64,000 bases of DNA, taken from NCBI GenBank assembly GCA_001896885.1, contig MKRJ01000036.1, positions 51,250-115,249 on the forward strand, written 5' to 3'. The notes beneath the pieces are model-generated. The model ran no database searches. It saw only the letters and a program-made list of their open reading frames with translations, and had not been told where the DNA came from. Below, one piece after another: positions 1 to 9,267 of this stretch (positions within the stretch are counted from its first letter, which is position 1; each line of letters starts with the position of its first letter). This DNA comes from Rhizobiales bacterium 65-79. GTDB taxonomy: Bacteria > Pseudomonadota > Alphaproteobacteria > Rhizobiales > Rhizobiaceae. The position numbers were made by a program, and so were the translations under genes.

Positions 1-415
1 AATATACGTGCCTCTGCCGGACGGTGCCGTGTGGCGGCTGAAGCTTGCGCACACACGCCTCCATTCGGCCGATCCGTTGCTGCGTTACAAGACCAGCCGC
101 CGCGCCGCCTATACGCGGGCCAGGTCCGAACACGGGCACGACCGGGCCGACGAGGTGCTGCTCGCCAATGAGCGTGGCGAAATATGCGAAGGTACTATCA
201 CCTCCCTCTTCGCCGATTTCGGCGAGAAGGCGCTTTTGACTCCAGCCTTGGCCTGCGGCCTGCTGGCCGGGGTTCTCCGCGCCGAGATGATCGACAACGG
301 CGCTGCGAAGGAGGCGGTTTTCAGCTATGACGATTTGCGCTCTGCCCGGGCCGTTTTCGTGGGAAACTCGCTGCGCGGGCTCATTCAGGCCAAACCCGCC
401 TGGGACCAGGACTGA
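1..415 (+). CDS. Class IV PLP aminotransferase / aminodeoxychorismate lyase-like protein, C-terminal part
   Basis: The frame is open from the window edge, so the N-terminus is missing; about 137 residues are visible. The fold-type IV PLP signature is present: Tyr-Lys-Thr-Ser-Arg-Arg, where the Lys should be the Schiff-base lysine, followed about 27 residues later by an Asn-Glu-Arg-Gly-Glu-Ile-x-Glu-Gly stretch that ends in the conserved Glu. This family includes branched-chain aminotransferases, D-amino acid aminotransferases and PabC (aminodeoxychorismate lyase, folate/p-aminobenzoate synthesis). The short C-terminal half and the final 'GNSLRGLIQ' stretch favour a PabC-like enzyme, but the substrate cannot be decided from this fragment. 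The next gene starts 13 bases downstream, so the two are probably co-transcribed. Confidence 0.75.
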   Translation, partial: IYVPLPDGAVWRLKLAHTRLHSADPLLRYKTSRRAAYTRARSEHGHDRADEVLLANERGEICEGTITSLFADFGEKALLTPALACGLLAGVLRAEMIDNGAAKEAVFSYDDLRSARAVFVGNSLRGLIQAKPAWDQD

Positions 416-428
416 CTAGGAAAATCGA

Positions 429-1355
429 TTGCCTGCCCTTCTTCCTGCCCATACGCCCTATGACGGTTCCTCGAAGCCCTTCACCATCGGGCTGAAGCCG
501 CTCGATCCCGCCGGCTGGATCGAAGTGGACGGCCACCTCGAAGCCTGTCTCGCCGAGAAGGACCGGCTGGAGGCCGAGCACGGTGATGCCCTTTTCGCGG
601 CCGAGCCCGAAACCGGGAACGCCCAGCGCGAGGTGCTGGCGCTGCTGGCCGTCCACCTGCCGCAACGCTTCCCTGAAATCTACCGCCGCGCCGGCGACAC
701 GATGCAGGTCGGCGCCTCGGGACGCACGGTGGATCTGGCGGAGTCGGGCGTGCCGCCGCTGAAGATCGCGGCGCGGCTGGTCCAGGAAGACCTCGTGCTG
801 ATGCGCCGCGACGAGCGAGGCTGGCGTCTCGCGGCGGCCTCCCTCTCCTTCGCATCCTCATGGTCGCTCGCCGAGAAATTCGGCAAGCCGCTGCGGGACA
901 TCCACGGGCCCGTGCCGCAATTCGGACCGGGCACGCGTTCGGACGATCTGATCGAGCGCATGTTCGACAAATTGCAGGGCCAGCTGGTCGAGCGTTTCAA
1001 CTGGTCGCTCCAGCCCGACGCCGTGCTCTACAAGCCGCTCTCCTCGATGCAGCGGACTGACCGCGCCGAGAAGGCGATCTCGCGTTTTCCCGGTATCGAT
1101 GCGGCCGCGGCGGCTTTCATCCGCGTCGAGCGGCAGACGCTGCGCAAACTGCCCGTTTCCGGCGATATTCTTTTCACCATCCGCATCCATCTCGATCCGA
1201 TGGCCGCGCTCCGCGCCCATCCCGATCGCGCTAGGACCGCGGCGTCCTTCGCCGGGCAGCTTGCCGCACTCGACCGCGCCCAGCTCGATTACAAGGGGCT
1301 TGCCGCGGACCGCGACCGCCTCGTCGCGGCGCTGGAGGCCATCGCGGCCGCCTGA
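429..1355 (+). CDS. DUF3445 family protein (heme-dependent oxidative N-demethylase-like)
   Basis: A 308-residue cytoplasmic protein matching the DUF3445 family by its overall pattern: N-terminal 'FTIGLKPLD', a central 'VQEDLVLM' followed by a Ser-rich 'SLSFASSWSL' segment, then 'IHGPVP', and a C-terminal 'FTIRIHLDP'. Members characterised elsewhere are heme-dependent oxidative N-demethylases that act on small methylated amines; whether this one does is inference. The start is a TTG with no in-frame ATG close by. It lies 13 bases after the aminotransferase gene, suggesting an operon. Length is normal for the family and no truncation is visible. Confidence 0.7.
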   Translation: MPALLPAHTPYDGSSKPFTIGLKPLDPAGWIEVDGHLEACLAEKDRLEAEHGDALFAAEPETGNAQREVLALLAVHLPQRFPEIYRRAGDTMQVGASGRTVDLAESGVPPLKIAARLVQEDLVLMRRDERGWRLAAASLSFASSWSLAEKFGKPLRDIHGPVPQFGPGTRSDDLIERMFDKLQGQLVERFNWSLQPDAVLYKPLSSMQRTDRAEKAISRFPGIDAAAAAFIRVERQTLRKLPVSGDILFTIRIHLDPMAALRAHPDRARTAASFAGQLAALDRAQLDYKGLAADRDRLVAALEAIAAA

Positions 1356-1445
1356 GGCTTCATGTGCCGGGGCCTTTATTGTAAGGCCCATCCGGGTTAG
1401 CAACCACCGAGACCTTCCGTACCACCAATTCAGGAGAGTTCCTAA

Positions 1446-2891
1446 ATGGCGAATGCGAAATGGCCCGTTTACGGCGAGATCACCGGCCCCGTGGTCATGA
1501 TCGGCTTCGGCTCGATCGGGCGCGGCACGCTGCCGCTGATCGAACGGCATTTCAAATTCGACAAATCGCGCATGGTCGTCATCGACCCGCGCGACACCGA
1601 CAGGAAGCTGCTCGACGAGCGCGGCATCGCCTTCCGCAAGGAGGCGGTGACGAGGGAGAACTACCGCGACCTGCTGACGCCGCTCCTCACCGACGGCGCG
1701 GGGCAGGGACTTTGCGTGAACCTTTCGGTCGATACGTCCTCGCTCGACCTGATGAAGCTCTGCCGCGAGCTCGGCGTGCCCTACATCGACACGGTCGTGG
1801 AGCCCTGGCTCGGATTCTACTTCGACAACAAGGGCGGCAACGAGAGCCGCACGAACTACGCGCTGCGCAGCACCGTGCGCTCGGAAAAGAAGAGAAACCC
1901 CGGCGGCACCACCGCAATCTCCTGCTGCGGCGCCAATCCCGGCATGGTCTCCTGGTTCGTCAAGCAGGCGCTGGTCAACCTCGCGAGCGGCCTCGGCATG
2001 CGCTTCGAGGAGCCCGGCCAGCATGATCGCGAAGGCTGGGCAAGGCTGATGCAGGCGGCCGGCGTCAAGGGCATCCACATCGCCGAGCGCGACACCCAGC
2101 GCACTAAGAAGCCGAAGCCGATGGACGTCTTCTGGAACACCTGGTCGGTGGAAGGGTTCGTCGCGGAAGGCTTGCAGCCGGCGGAACTCGGCTGGGGCAC
2201 GCACGAGAAATGGATGCCGGGCAACGCCCGGAAATTCGCCGGCCGCGACAGTCCCGCCATCTACCTGGAGCAGCCCGGCGCCAACACGCGCGTGCGTACA
2301 TGGTGCCCGACGCCGGGCGCCCAGTACGGCTTTCTCGTCACTCACAACGAGTCCATCTCGATCGCCGACTTTTTCACCGTCCACGGCGCGGGCGGCGATG
2401 TCGAATATCGCCCGACCTGCCACTACGCCTACCACCCTTCCAACGACGCCGTCCTTTCGCTGCACGAGATGTTCGGCGCGGCCGGAAAGCCGCAGCCGGT
2501 CCAGCACGTGCTCGACGAGAACGAACTCGTCGACGGCATCGATGAACTCGGCGTGCTGCTCTACGGCCACGGCAGGAACGCCTACTGGTACGGCTCGCAG
2601 CTCTCGCTCGAGGATGCGCGCGATCTGGCGCCCTACCAGAACGCCACCGGCCTGCAGGTCAGTTCAGCGGTGCTGGCGGGCATGGTGTGGGCGCTCGAAA
2701 ATCCCGAGGCCGGCATCGTCGAGGCGGACGAGATGGACTACCGCCGCTGCCTCGAAGTGCAGTTGCCCTATCTCGGTCCGGTCAAGGGTTACTATACGGA
2801 CTGGACGCCTCTGGAAGGCCGCCCCGGCCTGTTCGAGGAAGACATCGACCTGAGCGATCCATGGCAGTTCCGGAACGTTCTGGTCCGATGA
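1446..2891 (+). CDS. hss: Homospermidine synthase
   Basis: A 481-residue protein with an N-terminal Rossmann dinucleotide motif (GFGSIGRG, residues about 19-26) in a saccharopine-dehydrogenase-like fold. This is the bacterial homospermidine synthase, which makes the polyamine sym-homospermidine from putrescine using NAD+ as a hydride shuttle. The 'CCGANPGMVSWFVKQAL' and 'TCHYAYHPSNDAVLSLHE' segments are characteristic of the family. Length agrees with the roughly 475-480 residues usual for alphaproteobacterial enzymes. A good ribosome-binding site (AGGAGAG) sits about 10 bases before the ATG. It follows DUF3445 after a 90-base gap and probably has its own promoter. Homospermidine is a typical polyamine of rhizobia and relatives. 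Confidence 0.93.
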   Translation: MANAKWPVYGEITGPVVMIGFGSIGRGTLPLIERHFKFDKSRMVVIDPRDTDRKLLDERGIAFRKEAVTRENYRDLLTPLLTDGAGQGLCVNLSVDTSSLDLMKLCRELGVPYIDTVVEPWLGFYFDNKGGNESRTNYALRSTVRSEKKRNPGGTTAISCCGANPGMVSWFVKQALVNLASGLGMRFEEPGQHDREGWARLMQAAGVKGIHIAERDTQRTKKPKPMDVFWNTWSVEGFVAEGLQPAELGWGTHEKWMPGNARKFAGRDSPAIYLEQPGANTRVRTWCPTPGAQYGFLVTHNESISIADFFTVHGAGGDVEYRPTCHYAYHPSNDAVLSLHEMFGAAGKPQPVQHVLDENELVDGIDELGVLLYGHGRNAYWYGSQLSLEDARDLAPYQNATGLQVSSAVLAGMVWALENPEAGIVEADEMDYRRCLEVQLPYLGPVKGYYTDWTPLEGRPGLFEEDIDLSDPWQFRNVLVR

Positions 2892-2897
2892 CGCGTT

Positions 2898-2939
2898 CAA
2901 GACGGCGCTCGAACGGGCGACGTGCGGGGCACCGTCTTG
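2898..2939 (+). terminator. Possible stem-loop terminator after hss
   Basis: An 8-base inverted repeat, CAAGACGG at 2898-2905 and CCGTCTTG at 2932-2939, lies immediately after the hss stop codon and is followed by a short pyrimidine-rich run (CTTTC). The loop is long (26 bases, GC-rich), so this is a weak candidate for a rho-independent terminator. Confidence 0.35.
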
Positions 2940-2997
2940 CTTTCACCCATGTTTCGCGCGAATGAAGAAACAGTCGTTTCGAGGAGAGGATATCGGG

Positions 2998-3372
2998 ATG
3001 ATGAATGCGCGCATCGCGGCTTCGGCCGCGGCAATCATGATAGCGGCCGCGCTCGCGGGGTGCCAGTCCGCCCCTGACCGGCCGGCGCCGGTCAACATGC
3101 CGACATCGCCGGTGGACGGGGAATGGATGGGGACCGACGGCGTCGCCATCTCCTCGCTTTATGGCGGCCACTTCCAGTCGCGCTCGGTGCAGACCGGCGA
3201 GACGCTGACGGAGGGCACCTACAAGTTCCGCGACCAGAATACGATCGACCTGAGCTTCTACTCGATGAAGACCAAGCAGCAGACGTCTGCGGCCTGCCTT
3301 CTGGCGGCGCCGGACCGGATGAACTGCACGCTCGGCAACGGCACCCAGTTCGTTCTCACGCGGCACTCGTAA
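2998..3372 (+). CDS. Omp10-like outer membrane lipoprotein
   Basis: About 124 residues with a lipoprotein signal: a hydrophobic stretch ending in a Leu-Ala-Gly-Cys lipobox. The mature part (G-E-W-M-G-T-D-G-V-A, 'GGHFQSRSVQTGETLTEGTY', two Cys, 'GTQFVLTRHS') has the layout of Brucella Omp10 and its relatives, small immunogenic outer-membrane lipoproteins of unknown biochemical role. The ATG at 2998 is chosen because GAGGAGAGG (2981-2989) sits 8-9 bases before it; an in-frame ATG at 2962 would place charged residues ahead of the signal and lacks this site. A second ATG follows directly at 3001. It stands alone between hss and the ligase gene. Confidence 0.75.
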   Translation: MMNARIAASAAAIMIAAALAGCQSAPDRPAPVNMPTSPVDGEWMGTDGVAISSLYGGHFQSRSVQTGETLTEGTYKFRDQNTIDLSFYSMKTKQQTSAACLLAAPDRMNCTLGNGTQFVLTRHS

Positions 3373-3459
3373 GAGTCCTCGGGGCTCGTCGGTCCTCCGG
3401 GCTTTCGCGCTTGCGGCGTCCGACGGCTCTTGCCATAACGCTCCCTTCGGGAGGAGCGC

Positions 3460-4713
3460 ATGCGCGCATTTTTCGACCGCCTGGAGACGCGTGACCCGGC
3501 CGAGCGCGAAGCGCAGCAATTCGCGCGTCTTCCCGCCTTTCTGCGCCAGGCGTTTGCCGTCGCCCCTGGCCTCCGGCGATGGCTCGACGGCGTCGATCCG
3601 GACGCCGTGACGGATCGCGAGGCGCTCGCGCGCCTGCCGGTGCTGCGCAAGGCCGAACTGATGGAGATGCAGGCCGGCGAGCCGCCCTTCGGCGGCTTCG
3701 CCGACCCGTCGGCGCTTCGCGGCAACCGCATCCACCTTTCGCCCGGCCCGATCTGGGAGCCGGGCGGGTTGGGCGACGACCCCTCGGAGGGCGCACGCGC
3801 CTTCTTCGCCGCCGGTGCGCGGCCCGGCGACATCGTCCACAACGCTTTCGCCTATCACATGACGCCCGGCGGCTTCATGCTCGACAGCGGCGCACGGGCG
3901 CTCGGCTGCACCGTCTTCGCCGCGGGAACCGGCAATACCGAGATGCAGGTCGAAGCCGCTTCCGTGCTGCGCCCGGCCGTCTATTGCGGCACGCCGGATT
4001 TCCTGAAAATCATGCTCGACCGCGCGGCCGAGATGGGCAAGGATCTTTCCTCCTTCCGCCGCGGCCTCGTTTCGGCCGGCGCGCTCTATCCGTCGCTGCG
4101 CGCGGAATACGCCTCGCGCGACGTGAAGGTGCTGCAATGCTACGCCACCGCCGAATGCGGAGTGATCGCCTACGAGACGGCTTCGCGGAACGGCGGACCA
4201 AACCCCGGAATGGTTCTGAACGAGCATGTGATCGTCGAGATCGTTCGGCCCGGCACCGGCGAGCCCGTTCCCGACGGCGAGGTGGGTGAGGTCGTGGTGA
4301 CCACTTTCAACGCCGCCTATCCGCTGGTCCGGCTCGGCACCGGCGACCTGTCCGCGATCCTGGCCGGCGCCTCACCCTGCGGCCGGACCAATCGCCGGAT
4401 CAACGGCTGGATGGGCCGCGCCGACCAGCGCACCAAGGTCAAGGGCATGTTCGTCGATCCGAGGCAGGTCGCGGAAGTGGCGCGCCACCACCCTGCGATC
4501 GCCAGGGCGCGGCTCGTCGTGACACGCGACTCCGACATGGACGCGATGGCGCTCCTCGTCGAAGCGGCCGCCGGCGCCTCGCTGGATGAGATGGCGGTCG
4601 AGGCGACGCTGCGTGAAATCACCAAGCTCGCCGGTAAGGTCGTGCGGGCCGGGCCGGGGACGCTCCCCAACGACGGCAAGGTGATCGCCGACGAACGGGA
4701 TTATTCGAAATAG
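3460..4713 (+). CDS. PaaK-like adenylate-forming ligase (phenylacetate-CoA ligase family)
   Basis: A 417-residue adenylate-forming enzyme. Visible family features are 'AGALYPSLRAEY', the 'CYATAECGVIAYE' adenylate-binding segment, 'DGEVGEVVVTTF', the 'LVRLGTGDLSAI' hinge region and the C-terminal 'GMFVDPRQVAEVARHHP' typical of phenylacetate-CoA ligase relatives. Such enzymes activate aryl or other carboxylates to acyl-CoA via acyl-AMP. No other phenylacetate-pathway or aromatic-degradation genes lie nearby, so the substrate is unknown. The C-terminal catalytic Lys region is present ('PNDGKVIADERDY'). A strong GGGAGGAG ribosome-binding site lies about 8 bases before the ATG. It appears monocistronic. 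Confidence 0.8.
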   Translation: MRAFFDRLETRDPAEREAQQFARLPAFLRQAFAVAPGLRRWLDGVDPDAVTDREALARLPVLRKAELMEMQAGEPPFGGFADPSALRGNRIHLSPGPIWEPGGLGDDPSEGARAFFAAGARPGDIVHNAFAYHMTPGGFMLDSGARALGCTVFAAGTGNTEMQVEAASVLRPAVYCGTPDFLKIMLDRAAEMGKDLSSFRRGLVSAGALYPSLRAEYASRDVKVLQCYATAECGVIAYETASRNGGPNPGMVLNEHVIVEIVRPGTGEPVPDGEVGEVVVTTFNAAYPLVRLGTGDLSAILAGASPCGRTNRRINGWMGRADQRTKVKGMFVDPRQVAEVARHHPAIARARLVVTRDSDMDAMALLVEAAAGASLDEMAVEATLREITKLAGKVVRAGPGTLPNDGKVIADERDYSK

Positions 4714-4746
4714 CCGGATGGGCATGAGGAGAGGACACGACAGCCT

Positions 4747-6849
4747 ATGGAAAGGGAGAACATGCCGATGAGGAAAATCGTCCTTCCGCTCGTGCTTTCG
4801 GCGGCGACGCTCTGCTTCTCGGCGCCGGCGGCCCTTGCCGACTACACGCTGACCATCCTGCATTTCAACGACTGGCACAGCCGCATCGAGCCGATCAACA
4901 AATACGAAGCGACCTGCTCGGCCGAGGATGATGCCAAGGGCGCCTGCATCGGCGGGGCGGCGCGGCTGAAGACGGCCATCGATCAGGAACGGAAGAAGCT
5001 TGCCGGTCAGAACGTCATCCTTCTCGACGCCGGCGACAATTTCCAGGGCTCGCTCTTCTACACGACATACAAGGGAGCGGTCGAAGCCGAGTTCACGAAC
5101 CTGTTCAAGGTCGACGCGATGACCGTCGGCAATCACGAATTCGACGGCGGCGAGGCCGGCCTTGCCGCTTTCCTGGACAAGGTGCATTTCCCGGTGGTCA
5201 GCGCCAACATCGCCGCGGGCCGCAATGCGAAGATCGGCGACCGCATCAAGCCCTACACCGTTCTCGACGTCGGCGGCCAGAAGATCGGCATCGTCGGCGC
5301 CATCACCAACGATGCCGACGTCATCTCCTCGCCCGGACCGGACGTGCTCATCACCAATGACGTCGCCGGCGTGACGGCCGCGGTGGCGGAACTGCAGAGA
5401 CAGGGCGTCGACAAGATCATCGCGCTCACCCATGTCGGCTACCAGCGCGATCTCTCGGCGATCGCGAAAATCCCCGGCGTCGATGTGGTCGTGGGCGGCC
5501 ATTCGCACACGCTGCTCTCCAACACCGACAAGAACGCCGCCGGTCCCTATCCCACCTTCGCCGGCAACCTCGACGGCTACCAGGTGCCGGTCGTCACCGC
5601 CGCCTCCTATTCGAAGCTGCTCGGCGAAGTGACGGTGACCTTCGACGACAAGGGCATCGTCAAGTCCGCCAAGGGCGATCCGATCCCGCTCGACGCCAAG
5701 ATACCGGAAGACCCGCAGGTCGTCGCACGGGTGAAGGAACTCGCCGGGCCTATCCAGCAAGCCATGTCCAAAGTGGTCGCCGAAGCGGCGGCGCCGATCG
5801 ATGCCGACCGCGTGACCTGCCGCAGCGCGGAATGCGCCATGGGCGACCTCGTCGCCGACGCCATGCTCGACCGCGCCGCGAAGCAGGGCGTGACCATCGC
5901 CATCACCAATGGCGGCGGGCTGCGCGCCTCGATCAGCGCCGGCCCCGTCACGGCGGGAGACATCGTGGCGGTGCTGCCGTTCCAGAACACGCTGTCGACT
6001 TTCCAGCTATCGGGCAAGGACATCGTCGCGGCGCTGGAAAACGGCGTATCGCAGGTTTCGGACGGCGCCGGGCGCTTTCCGCAAGTGGCGGGGCTGCGCT
6101 TCGGCTTCGACCGCTCCGTCGGGCCCAATTCCGGGCGGATCAAATCGGTCGAGGTGAAGGCCGGAGATGGCTGGCAGCCGATCGAGCCGGACAAGCTCTA
6201 TCTCGTCGCCTCCAACAACTACATGCGCGCCGGCGGCGACGGCTACGCCGTGATCCACGATCACGCGAAGAACGCCTATGATTACGGCCCCGATCTGGCG
6301 GATGTATTGACGGCCTATCTCCAGGCGCATCGGCCCTACAAGCCCTATACCAACGGCCGCATAACGGACGTGACGCCGAAGGTGGTCGATTCCACCAAAC
6401 CAGCGAAGACGGCCCCGGCCGGAAACGCTTCGCCCACGCCCGCCAACATGCCCGACCTGCCTGCGGGATCCATGAAGCTCGCCACGGAGCCGCCCTCGGT
6501 CGCGGTCGAGAGCGCGGCGCAGCCGGCCAAGCCGGCGGAGACCGGCAAGATCGGGATGCCCGACCTGCCGGCCAAGTCCGGAGAGATTGCCACGCAGCCC
6601 CCGAAAGTCGAAGCGAGCCAACCGGCCAGCTCTCCGGCCGCGAATGCGGCGTCGGCGACCGCCGATGCGAAACAGCCTGCCACGCAGCCGGAGGCGACGC
6701 ATGTCGTGGTCGCGGGCGACAATTTCTGGAAGCTGGCGCGGACGCTCTATGGCGATCCGGCACTGTGGCCGAAGATTGCCAGGGCGAACCCGGCATTCCG
6801 GGCAAAGGCGCTGCCTGTCGGCGCGACGTTGAAGATCCCGGCGAGGTAG
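4747..6849 (+). CDS. Periplasmic 5'-nucleotidase/2',3'-cyclic phosphodiesterase with C-terminal LysM domain
   Basis: A 700-residue exported protein. A signal peptide ends near residue 31 (Ala-Leu-Ala-Asp). The calcineurin-like metallophosphatase domain (about 33-270) shows the metal motifs 'HFNDWHSR', 'DAGDNFQG', 'GNHEFDGG' and 'GGHSHTLL'. The 5'-nucleotidase C domain follows (about 330-510, with 'NGGGLRASI' for substrate binding). A Pro/Ala/Lys-rich linker (about 540-650) with two copies of a MPDLPA-containing unit leads to a C-terminal LysM domain (about 651-700, 'VVAGDNFWKLARTLYGD'). UshA-type enzymes salvage nucleotides in the periplasm; LysM should tether this one to peptidoglycan. In-frame ATGs at 4762 and 4768 are alternative starts; 4768 gives the tidiest signal peptide and has GGGAG about 10 bases upstream. 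Confidence 0.88.
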   Translation: MERENMPMRKIVLPLVLSAATLCFSAPAALADYTLTILHFNDWHSRIEPINKYEATCSAEDDAKGACIGGAARLKTAIDQERKKLAGQNVILLDAGDNFQGSLFYTTYKGAVEAEFTNLFKVDAMTVGNHEFDGGEAGLAAFLDKVHFPVVSANIAAGRNAKIGDRIKPYTVLDVGGQKIGIVGAITNDADVISSPGPDVLITNDVAGVTAAVAELQRQGVDKIIALTHVGYQRDLSAIAKIPGVDVVVGGHSHTLLSNTDKNAAGPYPTFAGNLDGYQVPVVTAASYSKLLGEVTVTFDDKGIVKSAKGDPIPLDAKIPEDPQVVARVKELAGPIQQAMSKVVAEAAAPIDADRVTCRSAECAMGDLVADAMLDRAAKQGVTIAITNGGGLRASISAGPVTAGDIVAVLPFQNTLSTFQLSGKDIVAALENGVSQVSDGAGRFPQVAGLRFGFDRSVGPNSGRIKSVEVKAGDGWQPIEPDKLYLVASNNYMRAGGDGYAVIHDHAKNAYDYGPDLADVLTAYLQAHRPYKPYTNGRITDVTPKVVDSTKPAKTAPAGNASPTPANMPDLPAGSMKLATEPPSVAVESAAQPAKPAETGKIGMPDLPAKSGEIATQPPKVEASQPASSPAANAASATADAKQPATQPEATHVVVAGDNFWKLARTLYGDPALWPKIARANPAFRAKALPVGATLKIPAR

Positions 6850-6870
6850 TGGGCGCATGCCTGCCATCCC

Positions 6871-6932
6871 GTCCTCGCCCCCTTCAGGGGGAGAGGTGCC
6901 GAGCGAAGCGAGGCGGAGAGGGGGAAATTCGA
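6871..6932. repeat. RIME-like palindromic intergenic repeat
   Basis: Between the nucleotidase and hemH lies a GC-rich palindromic unit. It has a hairpin with arms CCTC-G-CCCCC (6873-6882) and GGGGG-A-GAGG (6887-6896), followed by the direct text GCCGAGCGAAGCGAGGCGG and GAGAGGGGG. Elements of this composition are common mobile-like intergenic repeats in rhizobial genomes (from memory, not searched). It may also act as a transcription terminator or mRNA 3'-end stabiliser for the nucleotidase gene. Only this clear copy was seen in the window. Confidence 0.5.
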
Positions 6933-7077
6933 GCTCGGTTGTTGCCGCATCGAAACAAGACAGGCGAGGTCAAGGAACTCTGCAGCCTGAACCGCTTGCC
7001 GTCATGCGGCCAGATGAGGCGTTGCCTTGCCGCGGCGGCGCGCTAGTCTGGCGAAAACCCGGAGAGCGCCATTGAAC

Positions 7078-8124
7078 ATGTCCCCGCCCCCGCAGAAATC
7101 GGCCGGCCTGCTGCAGGCGGGGCGTCCGGCGGCGCGTGCCGCCAAGGTCGGCGTGCTGCTCGTCAATCTCGGCACGCCGGAAGGCACCGACAAGGCGTCG
7201 ATGCGGCGCTACCTGGAGGAATTCCTCTCCGACCGGCGCGTCATCGAATGGCCGCGCGCCATCTGGTATCCGATCCTCTACGGCATCGTCCTCAACACGC
7301 GGCCGAAGAAATCAGGCGCGCTTTACGATCAGATCTGGAACCGCGAGCAAAACGAGTCTCCCCTGCGGACCATCACCCGCTCGCAGGCGGAAAAATTGGC
7401 GGAAACTTTCCGCGGCAATGATTGCATCGTCGTCGACTGGGCGATGCGCTACGGCAAGCCGCCCATCGAGGAGGCGACGGACGCCCTCATCGCGCAAGGC
7501 TGCGACCGCATCCTCATGCTGCCGCTCTACCCGCAATATTCGGCCGCGACCACGGCGACGGTGAACGACAAGTTCTTCGATGCCCTGACGAAGCTCCGCC
7601 TCCAGCCGGCGATACGCATCGTCCCGCCCTATCATGACGATCCGGCCTATATCGATGCGCTGGCGCGCTCGATCGGGAAGCATCTGGCGACGCTCGATTT
7701 CGAGCCGGAAATCGTCATCGCCTCTTATCACGGCATCCCGCAGAGCTATGCGCGGCGCGGCGATCCCTATCCCGAGCAGTGCCACGAGACGACCAGGCTG
7801 CTGCGCCAGCGTCTGGGCTGGAGCGATGAGAGGCTGATCTCCACCTTCCAGTCCCGCTTCGGGCCGGAGGAATGGCTGCAGCCCTACACCGACAAGACCG
7901 TGGAGAAACTGGCGAAGGACGGCGTGAAATCCATCGCCGTCTTCAACCCCGGCTTCGTCGCGGATTGCCTGGAAACGCTGCAGGAGATCGCCATCGAGGC
8001 CGGCCACGCCTTCCGCCACGCCGGCGGCGAGAATTTCTCCCATATCCCCTGCCTCAACGATTCCGAGGAAGGCATGGCCGTCATCGAAACACTGGTGAGG
8101 CGCGAACTGGCGGGCTGGGCGTAG
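7078..8124 (+). CDS. hemH: Ferrochelatase
   Basis: A protein of about 348 residues that inserts ferrous iron into protoporphyrin IX, the last step of heme synthesis. Diagnostic segments are 'KVGVLLVNLGTPEG' near the N-terminus, the 'ASYHGIPQSYARRGDPY' motif with the metal-binding His, and 'VFNPGFVADCLETLQEI' with the conserved Glu. The ATG at 7078 is chosen because GGAGAG lies about 11 bases upstream; a TTG two codons earlier (7072) is possible. Heme made here would feed NarI and the other hemoproteins of the window, although the gene is not linked to them. Confidence 0.95.
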   Translation: MSPPPQKSAGLLQAGRPAARAAKVGVLLVNLGTPEGTDKASMRRYLEEFLSDRRVIEWPRAIWYPILYGIVLNTRPKKSGALYDQIWNREQNESPLRTITRSQAEKLAETFRGNDCIVVDWAMRYGKPPIEEATDALIAQGCDRILMLPLYPQYSAATTATVNDKFFDALTKLRLQPAIRIVPPYHDDPAYIDALARSIGKHLATLDFEPEIVIASYHGIPQSYARRGDPYPEQCHETTRLLRQRLGWSDERLISTFQSRFGPEEWLQPYTDKTVEKLAKDGVKSIAVFNPGFVADCLETLQEIAIEAGHAFRHAGGENFSHIPCLNDSEEGMAVIETLVRRELAGWA

Positions 8125-8217
8125 CGACGCCCGCCCCGATTGTAAGCGATCGCATGGTTACATAGATTAGCTCCCGTGGCAGCCGCTGCATCTGCGCGGC
8201 GGCGGACAATCGGGGGA

Positions 8218-9168
8218 ATGGGCATGCCGTTCACGGGTTTCGATATCGTCGTCGCGGTCCTCGTCGTCCTCGTCATCCTGTTCCTGTTCGCGGGCATCAA
8301 GACCGTGCCGCAGGGCTTTGCCTACACCGTCGAGCGCTTTGGGCGCTATACCAAGACGCTGATGCCCGGCCTCAACCTCATCATGCCCTTCATCGACCGC
8401 GTCGGCGCCAGGATGAACATGATGGAGCAGGTGCTCGACGTGCCCTCGCAGGAAGTCATCACCCGCGACAACGCTACCGTCGGGGTCGACGGCGTCGCCT
8501 TCTACCAGATCCTGGATGCGGCGCAGGCGGCCTATCAGGTGTCCGGCCTGCAGAACGCCATCCTGAACCTGATCATGACCAACATCCGCACCGTCATGGG
8601 GTCGATGGACCTCGACGAACTGCTCTCCAATCGCGACGCTATCAACGAACGCCTGCTGCGCGTCGTCGACGAAGCGGCGCATCCCTGGGGCATCAAGATC
8701 ACCCGCGTCGAGATCAAGGACATCAATCCGCCGCGCGATCTCGTCGAATCGATGGGTCGCCAGATGAAGGCGGAACGCGAGAAGCGCGCCCAGATCCTGG
8801 AAGCCGAGGGTCGCAAGCAGGCGCAGGTGCTGGAAGCGGAGGGCCGCAAGGAGGCCGCCTTCCGTGACGCCGAGGCGCGCGAACGTTCAGCCGAGGCGGA
8901 AGCGCGTGCGACGCAGGTCGTCTCCGAGGCGATCGCCAAGGGCGACATGCAGGCGATCAACTATTTCGTGGCGCAGAAATACACCGAAGCGATCGGCAAG
9001 ATCGGCGCCTCCGCCAACAACAAGGTGGTGCTGCTGCCGATCGAAGCCTCCGCCCTGATCGGATCGCTCGGCGGCATCGGCGCCATCGCGCGCGAGGTGT
9101 TCGGCAATGGCGATACGAGGCCGCAGCCGCGCGTGCCGGGCCGCCCGCCGCGCACCGGTCCGGACTAG
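8218..9168 (+). CDS. SPFH/band 7 membrane protein (stomatin/QmcA-like)
   Basis: About 316 residues: one N-terminal membrane segment (about 6-28, Val/Leu-rich), the '[21 protein letters not shown]' start of the SPFH domain, a core with '[20 protein letters not shown]', and an Ala/Glu/Arg-rich coiled coil (about 180-250, with a doubled [15 protein letters not shown] unit) before a Gly/Pro-rich tail. These proteins scaffold membrane microdomains and often work with NfeD proteins; an nfeD gene follows 192 bases downstream on the same strand. The ATG at 8218 (or 8224) is preferred over the upstream GTG at 8176 because it starts just ahead of the membrane segment and has a G-rich site before it. 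Confidence 0.88.
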   Translation: MGMPFTGFDIVVAVLVVLVILFLFAGIKTVPQGFAYTVERFGRYTKTLMPGLNLIMPFIDRVGARMNMMEQVLDVPSQEVITRDNATVGVDGVAFYQILDAAQAAYQVSGLQNAILNLIMTNIRTVMGSMDLDELLSNRDAINERLLRVVDEAAHPWGIKITRVEIKDINPPRDLVESMGRQMKAEREKRAQILEAEGRKQAQVLEAEGRKEAAFRDAEARERSAEAEARATQVVSEAIAKGDMQAINYFVAQKYTEAIGKIGASANNKVVLLPIEASALIGSLGGIGAIAREVFGNGDTRPQPRVPGRPPRTGPD

Positions 9169-9267
9169 TGGCCCGGTTCCGACATTTGCAGCCGCCTTGC
9201 GCAGCGCACTCGGGCAAATGCCGGAATCAAAGGACAACCGGCAAGTTGATGATCCTGATGGAGCTTT

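Noticed and set aside
858..2570. A 570-codon minus-strand frame over DUF3445 and hss
   Set aside because: It is a GC-driven shadow of two plus-strand genes with clear families.
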